A stretch of DNA of 14,258 bases from Candidatus Cloacimonadota bacterium. Lineage in GTDB: Bacteria; Cloacimonadota; Cloacimonadia; Cloacimonadales; TCS61. The position numbers were made by a program, and so were the translations under genes. Positions 7,479-12,928 of the stretch are shown piece after piece. The stretch is taken from NCBI GenBank assembly GCA_021157645.1, contig JAGGWC010000113.1:1-14258 (forward strand). Reading direction: 5' to 3'. Below the pieces are notes generated by a model, which worked only from the letters and a program-made list of their open reading frames with translations, had not been told where the DNA came from and did no database searches. Within the stretch, counting starts at the first letter, position 1. Each line of letters begins with the position of its first letter.

Positions 7479-9129
7479 AAGTTTTAGTTTCCTACTTTTA
7501 TTCTGCACAATATTGAATGCTGAGCTTATGATCGGCGAGATAAAATTTGAGGGCAATAAGCTCATCTCAGATAAAGAACTTAGCACCAGCATATTATCAA
7601 GACCCAAAAGCATATTCAATCAAACGCTCTTAAATAAAGATGCGAAATATATTTCCGATTATTATTCTCATAAAGGATTATATAATATCAAAGTTCATGC
7701 TCCTCAAATTATCACCCACTCACCCACTCGAATCGACGTAATATTCCAAATAGAAGAATTGAGTGAAATTTCAATAACAAATATCAGTTTTATGGGAAAC
7801 AGCTACATCACCGATTCCAAATTATCTTTTGTACTTCCCAAACATGATTTAACCTTATTGGAATTAGCAAATTCGCTTAAAACTTTGGCTGGATATTATG
7901 CTGACAATGGTTTTCTTTTTGCAGATGTAAAGCTTGATAGCCTGAAAAATGAGAACGAAAATTTTACTGCATTCATTAAAATTGATGAAGGTAGATTTTG
8001 TCAGTTCACAAAGTATAAATTTCAAGGTAACAAAACCACCCGTGGTGAAACCCTGATTAGAATTTCACGATTGAACCTGACAAATAAGATTACTCCAGCT
8101 ATTATAAAACAGGCTTCAAATAATATTCAACAAAAAAAATATATTAAAAACTGCGTTCTGATACCACTTGATTATAGTACATTACTATTTCAGGTAGAAG
8201 AAGACCGCATGAGTTTGATTTCGGGCATATTGGGTTATGATAATTCTAAGGAAGGGGATAACAGAATCACTGGCTGGGTCGATCTTGAGTTTATGAATCT
8301 GTACGGAACTGACCGTTCTCTTGCGTTAAACTGGCAGCATCTTTCTGCAGATGTTAGTTCTATTGAACTGAAATATCATGAATCCGGTATCACACATTAT
8401 CCGGTTAATGCTGATCTTTTAGTTTACCGTCAAGAAGTTGATTCCACTTATATAAAATCTAAATTCGAAAATGAAATTTATTATTTTAACCTCTACAACC
8501 AATATGGAATATTTTTTGGAATGGAAGACATCTTTCCCGGTAGTCGAAAAACATCCATAATCGAAAAATCATCCTTTAAAAAACTTGGTGTTTTGTGGAA
8601 TATGAGTGCATTAGATAATATTCTCAATCCATCATCAGGAAAAGAGATATATTTGAAATATTATTATATTTTTAATAATATAGACAAGAAAGATCTTCGT
8701 AAACAAGCGATTGAAATTAGATGGGCAAAATATTTTGATCTTGGAAAACAATTTGTTTTGGAATTTGACGTAAATGCAAATGTGATCGAGAATAAACAGT
8801 TAACAGAATTTGAAGTTTATGAACTCGGTGGTGCAAAAAGTCTACGCGGTTTTAATGAAGATATTTTCTCAGGATTCCGTGTTGGTTGGTCAGATATAGA
8901 GTTGAGATATCTTTTCGGACAAAATTCAAGATTTTTTGCTTTTGGTGCATACGGCTATATAGAAAATCAAAATTATAAATACAGCGATCTTTTCAGTTTT
9001 GGCTTTGGTCTTCGTACTCATACCAAGATCGGACTGCTCGGTATTGATTACGGATTGGGGATTCAAAATGGTGAAATGAGAAATCCACTTGACGGAATTA
9101 TTCACATTGGAATAGAAACAGGATTGTAA
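7465..9129 (+). CDS. tamA: Omp85-superfamily outer-membrane protein, TamA-like (POTRA + barrel)
   Basis: Starting at ATG 7465 gives 554 residues with a clean signal peptide (MLKFKSFSFLLLFCTILNA, cleavage near A19). An in-frame TTG at 7456 would add MKR and has no SD, so the ATG is preferred. The periplasmic part (about 20-240) contains three POTRA-like units: each has a GxxxxSDKEL-like or ITDSKL-like helix start followed by a Y(A/S)DxG segment (ISDYYSHKGLYNIKV, LAGYYADNGFLFADV). The remainder is a barrel with the Omp85 lid-loop motif GGAKSLRGF (RGF at 461-463) and closing strands ending GIIHIGIETGL. BamA usually has five POTRAs and about 800 residues, so TamA (about 577, three POTRAs) is the better match. 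Known members insert or assemble outer-membrane proteins. It overlaps ispG by 14 bases and lies downstream of a tamB-like gene, its expected partner. The last residue is Leu rather than the usual aromatic. Confidence 0.82.
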   Translation: MLKFKSFSFLLLFCTILNAELMIGEIKFEGNKLISDKELSTSILSRPKSIFNQTLLNKDAKYISDYYSHKGLYNIKVHAPQIITHSPTRIDVIFQIEELSEISITNISFMGNSYITDSKLSFVLPKHDLTLLELANSLKTLAGYYADNGFLFADVKLDSLKNENENFTAFIKIDEGRFCQFTKYKFQGNKTTRGETLIRISRLNLTNKITPAIIKQASNNIQQKKYIKNCVLIPLDYSTLLFQVEEDRMSLISGILGYDNSKEGDNRITGWVDLEFMNLYGTDRSLALNWQHLSADVSSIELKYHESGITHYPVNADLLVYRQEVDSTYIKSKFENEIYYFNLYNQYGIFFGMEDIFPGSRKTSIIEKSSFKKLGVLWNMSALDNILNPSSGKEIYLKYYYIFNNIDKKDLRKQAIEIRWAKYFDLGKQFVLEFDVNANVIENKQLTEFEVYELGGAKSLRGFNEDIFSGFRVGWSDIELRYLFGQNSRFFAFGAYGYIENQNYKYSDLFSFGFGLRTHTKIGLLGIDYGLGIQNGEMRNPLDGIIHIGIETGL

Positions 9130-9189
9130 AATTAGGAATGTGAAATGTGAAATAAAGAAAATTGTCTTTCTAAGGTTTCTCTCAATTTA

Positions 9190-9258
9190 TCTTTCGAAGA
9201 ATCTCGTGAGAATTTTTGCAACATTGCTTCTCGTAATAAAGTGAGATCCTTCTAAAGA
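9190..9258. repeat. Nested palindromic element (REP/MITE-like) in the tamA-NYN gap
   Basis: A 16-nt left arm (9190-9205) and a right arm (9243-9258) are inverted repeats with 14 of 16 matches. Inside lies a second hairpin: GAGAA (9208-9212) pairs with TTCTC (9228-9232), and GCAA (9218-9221) pairs with TTGC (9224-9227) across a two-base loop. Right after it comes GATTCGTCAGGATGACAAAAG (about 9270-9290), a tail similar to intergenic repeats of the 'CTCAGGATGACA' type seen in many bacterial genomes. The rest of the gap (9130-9189) is unremarkable apart from a 7-mer doublet (aatgtga twice). It may be a decayed mobile repeat; it might also act as transcript 3'-end structure for tamA. Confidence 0.5.
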
Positions 9259-9325
9259 ACAACGTGCAAGATTCGTCAGGATGACAAAAGACTACATTTT
9301 CAATAATTGTAGTTGTTATATTATT

Positions 9326-9332
9326 AAGGAGG
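9326..9332 (+). promoter_or_regulatory. Strong Shine-Dalgarno site of the NYN-domain gene
   Basis: AAGGAGG, seven contiguous matches to the anti-SD, lies four bases before ATG 9337. The next gene repeats the layout (AAGAGG, then TTTT, then GTG). The site fixes the start and implies efficient translation. Confidence 0.85.
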
Positions 9333-9336
9333 TTTT

Positions 9337-10149
9337 ATGGAACAAAGTGGTCTTATTAAAGTTGGTGTATATGTTGATGTTTCCAACATTGCACAGAATG
9401 GCGGATACGGAATGCAGTATGATATTTTAAGAACATTCGCCTGCAGAAATAATGGCGTAGCAATGCGTTTGAATGCTTATGTCGCTTATGATGAAGATAT
9501 GGCAGAAAGAAACTCGGAGTATAAGAAAAAGTCAGAGAATTTCCATTCTATTTTACGTGATTTTGGTTATAAAGTTATAGTTAAAGTTGTTAAGTGGTAT
9601 GTGGATGAACATGGCGTACGCTATGGAAAATCTAATGCTGATCTAGATATGGCTGTTGATGCATTGCGTCAGTCAGAAAGATTAGATTATGTATTATTGG
9701 TTACCGGCGATGGAGATTTTGTTCAGGTTGTACGAGCACTGCAAAGTAAGGGTTGTAGAGTGGAAGTGTTGGCATATAAAAATGTTTCTCAGGATCTTAT
9801 AAATGAGGCTGATGTATTTACATCAGGATATATGATTCCGGATCTTTCTCCTATTGAAATGCAGAAAATAAATAATGAAACTCGTATTGTTCGAGGCGTA
9901 TGTTATTCTTTCTTCCCGGAAAAAGGATATGGATTCATGCGCTTCATGAAAAACATAAGCGGTTCTCTTTGGATACGTGATACACGTAAAGAGGAATCTC
10001 CTTATGGAACAGCTTTCGTGCATAGCTCTCAATTCCCTGAGGGAGTTGATGTGAAGAGACTTCCTAATAGAAATATGATCTTTGAGTTTGAACTAAAAGA
10101 GATCAAAGATAAAGGTATGCAAGCTGAGAATATTAAGCTGTTAGATTAA
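9337..10149 (+). CDS. NYN-domain (LabA/DUF88, PIN-like) protein with C-terminal cold-shock-like domain
   Basis: A 270-residue two-domain protein. Residues about 8-165 are a NYN domain, a PIN-like fold of predicted metal-dependent RNases. The acidic cluster is complete: D14 in VYVDVSNIAQNG, D102/D104/D108 in NADLDMAVDAL, and D125/D127 in VTGDGDFVQVVRAL, followed by GCRVEVLAY. After a linker (about 166-182), residues 183-270 look like a cold-shock/OB fold: RGVCYSFFPEKGYGFMRF contains an RNP1-like KGYGFM (196-201), and GTAFVHSSQF an RNP2-like AFVHS (226-230), with a closing strand before QAENIKLL. The inference is an RNA-binding nuclease, cytoplasmic, acting on unknown RNA. It is first in an operon with a Ppx/GppA phosphatase eight bases downstream. 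Nuclease activity is predicted from family only; some DUF88 proteins have regulatory roles. Confidence 0.85.
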   Translation: MEQSGLIKVGVYVDVSNIAQNGGYGMQYDILRTFACRNNGVAMRLNAYVAYDEDMAERNSEYKKKSENFHSILRDFGYKVIVKVVKWYVDEHGVRYGKSNADLDMAVDALRQSERLDYVLLVTGDGDFVQVVRALQSKGCRVEVLAYKNVSQDLINEADVFTSGYMIPDLSPIEMQKINNETRIVRGVCYSFFPEKGYGFMRFMKNISGSLWIRDTRKEESPYGTAFVHSSQFPEGVDVKRLPNRNMIFEFELKEIKDKGMQAENIKLLD

Positions 10150-10157
10150 GAGGTTTT

Positions 10158-11066
10158 GTGGAAAATACATATTGCGTTATAGATGTCGGTACAAATAATG
10201 TTTTGTTACTAATTGCATCGGTAATCGATCATCTTGAGATCATCAAACGTGATTCCATGATATCTGCTCTCGGTAGAGAAATGAAAGACGGTCTTCTTGA
10301 TGCTGCAGCTATAAAACGCACAAAATTCATTTTAATTGATTTCATAGAGCAAGCTTATGAATTTACAAAAAATATTATCGTGATTGGAACCAGTTGCTCA
10401 CGTGATGCAAAAAATATTGCTTTATTATCAAATTGGTTAGAAGATAAATACAAAATAAAATATCATATTATTTCTGGAGATGAAGAAGCACGTTTAAATG
10501 GTATTGCTAATGTAAATGAATTTAAAGAATATCATAATATTATCTTGTTTGATGTTGGCGGCGGTAGCACAGAGATTATCTGGATTGAAAACACAAAAAT
10601 AATTCAAACTCAAAGCATTAATTTGGGTATCAGAAAAATGCAGAATACATTTGATTCCGATTATCAGGAAAAACAGAAAGAAACAAAAAGATTACTTGAT
10701 ACTCTCAAATCTTCCTACTTTACAAATCCTGCTCTAATTGGTATCGGTGGAACCGCAATCAGTTTGAGTGCTATGAAGTTTAAACTTGATGAGTATGATC
10801 CGCAAGTTGTTCATAAGAGTAAAATAACACTAAGTGAGCTTAAGGAAATTCTTATCAATTTACGTGGAAAATCAGAATTACAAATTGAAAAATTGATGCC
10901 TTTTGAACCCAAACGAGCTGATCTGATTGAAACTGGTACGATGATTATTATGGAAATACTTGATTATTTTGAAGTTGAAGAATTTTTTGTCAGTGATCGT
11001 GGAATCCAATTTGGGATTCTTGCTCAGAATAAACAGGAGTTAGCTAAAATGTTATCCATAGGTTAG
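10158..11066 (+). CDS. Ppx/GppA-family phosphatase (exopolyphosphatase or pppGpp phosphatase)
   Basis: The 302 residues correspond to the catalytic ASKHA-fold core of Ppx/GppA (about 300), without the C-terminal HD-type extension of the 500-residue E. coli enzymes. Motifs in order: phosphate-1 loop VIDVGTNNVLLLIA (7-20), IGTSCSRDAKN (76-86), ISGDEEARLNGIA with catalytic-region Glu 109/110 (105-117), phosphate-2 loop LFDVGGGSTEII (130-141), IGIGGTAISLSA (194-205), and the closing PKRADLIETGTMII and VSDRGIQFGIL. All catalytic elements are intact. Family members cleave terminal phosphates of polyphosphate or convert pppGpp to ppGpp; the sequence does not decide which. The start is GTG with AAGAGG four bases ahead, overlapping the NYN stop, and the next gene begins five bases after its own stop. 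Co-expression with an RNA-acting protein hints at a link to stress or starvation, which is inference. Confidence 0.9.
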   Translation: MENTYCVIDVGTNNVLLLIASVIDHLEIIKRDSMISALGREMKDGLLDAAAIKRTKFILIDFIEQAYEFTKNIIVIGTSCSRDAKNIALLSNWLEDKYKIKYHIISGDEEARLNGIANVNEFKEYHNIILFDVGGGSTEIIWIENTKIIQTQSINLGIRKMQNTFDSDYQEKQKETKRLLDTLKSSYFTNPALIGIGGTAISLSAMKFKLDEYDPQVVHKSKITLSELKEILINLRGKSELQIEKLMPFEPKRADLIETGTMIIMEILDYFEVEEFFVSDRGIQFGILAQNKQELAKMLSIG

Positions 11067-11071
11067 AAAAA

Positions 11072-11875
11072 ATGAAAGATATTAAATTGAAACATCAAAA
11101 TGGTAAACCTTTAGAGATAAAAATTAAAGGTCAAAAAATCGGACGCGGGCATTATACAATGATTGCTGGACCCTGCACAATTGAGAATCACGAAGATTTG
11201 CTTGCTATAGCTGTGGAATTAAAAAAAATGGGTATTCATTTTTTCCGCGGTGGAGCTTATAAAATGCGAACATCTCCTTATAATTTTCAGGGACTCGGAA
11301 AGAAGGGTTTAGAATTTATGAAAAGAGTTGCTGATGAAACTGGTATGATCTCTGTTTCGGAAGTTGTTTCTACCGAAGATGTTGAAATGATAAAAGAGTA
11401 TGTGGATATTTTGCAGGTTGGAACGCGGAATATGTCAAATTACAGGCTGCTCTTGAGATTGGGAAAAGTAAATAATCCTATAATTCTGAAACGCGGTTTC
11501 AGTAGTACAATAGAAGAATGGTTGCTGGCAGCAGAACATATAATTGAAGCAGGAAATTCTAAAGTGATACTTTGTGAACGTGGTATACGAACCTATGAAA
11601 CTTACACACGCTACACACTCGACATTTCTGCAATTCCCGCTATAAAAGAATTGAGTAATCTACCAATAATCGTTGATCCATCACACAGTTCTGGGAGACG
11701 TGAAATGATAAAATCGTTAAGCTGGGCGGCTATTGCTGCTGGCGCCGACGGACTTTTGATCGAAACTCATTTCTCACCAGATAAAACTGTTTGCGATAGT
11801 AAACAAACAATTGATCTGGAAATGTTAAAAGATATTATCGAAGGCAATAAAAAATTATTGAATCTATGGGATTGA
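11072..11875 (+). CDS. aroF: DAHP synthase (3-deoxy-7-phosphoheptulonate synthase), short AroA-Ibeta type
   Basis: This enzyme catalyses the first step of the shikimate pathway: PEP plus erythrose 4-phosphate to DAHP. The 267-residue TIM barrel has AGPCTIEN with metal ligand C35, FRGGAYKMRTSPYNFQG (58-74) for PEP and sugar-phosphate binding, LQVGTRNM (114-121), ILKRGFSST (138-146), CERGIRTYE (168-176), VDPSHSSGRR with H205, IETHFSPD with E231 and CDSKQTI with D242. The GxxTYE and KxxxRTSP patterns separate it from the related KDO-8-phosphate synthase. Thermotoga-type relatives carry an N-terminal ferredoxin-like regulatory domain of about 70 residues and others a fused chorismate mutase; both are absent, as in the short Pyrococcus type. 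The SD is weak (AGG about nine bases before ATG), so expression probably depends on coupling to the phosphatase gene. It is the last gene before the terminator. Confidence 0.93.
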   Translation: MKDIKLKHQNGKPLEIKIKGQKIGRGHYTMIAGPCTIENHEDLLAIAVELKKMGIHFFRGGAYKMRTSPYNFQGLGKKGLEFMKRVADETGMISVSEVVSTEDVEMIKEYVDILQVGTRNMSNYRLLLRLGKVNNPIILKRGFSSTIEEWLLAAEHIIEAGNSKVILCERGIRTYETYTRYTLDISAIPAIKELSNLPIIVDPSHSSGRREMIKSLSWAAIAAGADGLLIETHFSPDKTVCDSKQTIDLEMLKDIIEGNKKLLNLWD

Positions 11876-11884
11876 AAGTAATTC

Positions 11885-11935
11885 TATAAAAAAAGAACCT
11901 TGAAAAAATAATATTATCAAGGTTCTTTTTTTATA
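11885..11935. terminator. Bidirectional rho-independent terminator
   Basis: A perfect 19-bp inverted repeat (11885-11903 with 11917-11935, loop of 13 nt) has a GAACCTTGA core flanked by seven A on the left and seven T on the right, so it makes a U-tract on either strand. It lies 9 bases after the aroF stop and 7 bases after the stop of the convergent lipoprotein gene, and so ends both transcripts. Confidence 0.93.
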
Positions 11936-11942
11936 TTTTAAC

Positions 11943-12767
11943 TTATTTAAACTTAATTACAATTTTATCATTCATATCAGCTTTAAATCCAGAATATTTT
12001 CCCATTGATCTTTTCATTTCTTCATCAGAAGCTTCCTTGCTACCGGCTAATGCCTTAAATGCTTTTTCATTTTTCATTATCTCATCAAAATCTATTTCAG
12101 AAAGAATGATTGTATTTCCTTCTTTATGGGTTGCATTAGTCTTAATGATCTTTCCATTAACAACAACTTTTACAGATATTTTCATACCTGCATACATCGC
12201 TTTCATCATTTCTAAATCTTGATCGCTAATTGATTCATTTTCATCTGGTTCTTCTTCATAGTCCATCTCTTCGTAATCACCTTCATCTTCTTCATAGGGA
12301 AATGAAATGATAAGTTCTGAAGTACTTCCTTTCTTAAATGCAAAGTGCATTTCTTGGTTATCTTCTCCCATTCCAGAATTGCTCAAAATATTATCTGCAG
12401 GATTTTCACTAATTTTGATCTTTGTGATATCATTAAAACTATAAATAGCATGATATCCAAGTTTGCCATCTCTCTCCATAGGTTTACTGGAAACATATTT
12501 AACTCCTTCACCCATTTTAGATGCATTTCGTTTAAGATCATCTATATCATGATATTCTGATTCATCTCTTTTCCCTTCGACTTTACTTCCGCCAAAACTC
12601 ATAGCCATCTGTTTCATCTGATCAATAAATTCCTGCGACATTAAAACAGTTTCCTCTATTGTTCCACTTCCATCTTTGTTAACTTTTATAATACGTTCGA
12701 CTTGGAAACAACCAGACAAAAACAATAATGCAATTAACCCAATTACAACAAATTTAATATTTTTCAT
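11943..12767 (-). CDS. Acidic lipoprotein of unknown function
   Basis: The start is ATG at 12767, giving 274 residues: SD GAGGAG (plus-strand 12775-12780) sits seven bases upstream. An in-frame TTG at 12782 would merely translate the SD itself. The N-terminus is a type II signal peptide, MKNIKFVVIGLIALLFLSGC, with lipobox LSGC and lipidated C20. The mature part starts with FQVERIIKVNKDGSGTIEETV, a 'VNxDGSG' opening common in extracytoplasmic lipoproteins, followed by mixed alpha/beta sequence and a strongly acidic stretch with 11 Glu/Asp among 159-180 (YEEDEGDYEEMDYEEEPDE). A KISVKVVVNGKII strand (196-208) and a final KIVIKF strand follow. Mature position +2 is Phe, not Asp, so it lacks the enteric inner-membrane retention signal and could be exported by a Lol system like the one encoded here. 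I do not recognise the family. It is monocistronic and divergent from gltX. Confidence 0.85.
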   Translation of the reverse strand: MKNIKFVVIGLIALLFLSGCFQVERIIKVNKDGSGTIEETVLMSQEFIDQMKQMAMSFGGSKVEGKRDESEYHDIDDLKRNASKMGEGVKYVSSKPMERDGKLGYHAIYSFNDITKIKISENPADNILSNSGMGEDNQEMHFAFKKGSTSELIISFPYEEDEGDYEEMDYEEEPDENESISDQDLEMMKAMYAGMKISVKVVVNGKIIKTNATHKEGNTIILSEIDFDEIMKNEKAFKALAGSKEASDEEMKRSMGKYSGFKADMNDKIVIKFK

Positions 12768-12774
12768 ATCCTCT

Positions 12775-12780
12775 CTCCTC
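12775..12780 (-). promoter_or_regulatory. Shine-Dalgarno site deciding the lipoprotein start
   Basis: On the minus strand GAGGAG, with AGAGGAT then ATG (12767), places the ribosome at the shorter start that begins the signal peptide. The alternative TTG overlaps this site and can be discarded. Confidence 0.8.
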
Positions 12781-12853
12781 AATGTGATAAAGGAACTCTT
12801 TGGATAGTGCTATTTCTGTCAAATTAATTAATCCAAGGAGTTTTACTTTCCAG

Positions 12854-12913
12854 TTGACATCAAATAAGATTTAATATTCTTAGATTGTTTAATATTATTA
12901 AATATAATATAAT
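12854..12913 (+). promoter_or_regulatory. Probable gltX promoter region
   Basis: A full -35 consensus TTGACA (12854-12859) and two overlapping perfect TATAAT hexamers (12903-12908, 12908-12913) lie in the 161-nt divergent gap, but they are too far apart to form one promoter. TATTCT at 12875-12880 is a 15-bp-spaced, four-of-six partner for the TTGACA. Either could start gltX. Very AT-rich sequence makes chance TATAAT likely. A dyad TTTAAT-ATT-ATTAAA (12888-12902) sits just upstream of the TATAAT pair. Confidence 0.35.
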
Positions 12914-12928
12914 TTGTGAGGAGTTACA

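Noticed and set aside
9317..9322. TATATT as the -10 of the NYN operon
   Set aside because: The transcript would begin inside the SD, and no -35 is found at the right distance.
12037..12560. Plus-strand open frames of 61 and 71 codons across the lipoprotein gene
   Set aside because: They are antisense shadows of a well-supported minus-strand gene and have no SD or recognisable product.
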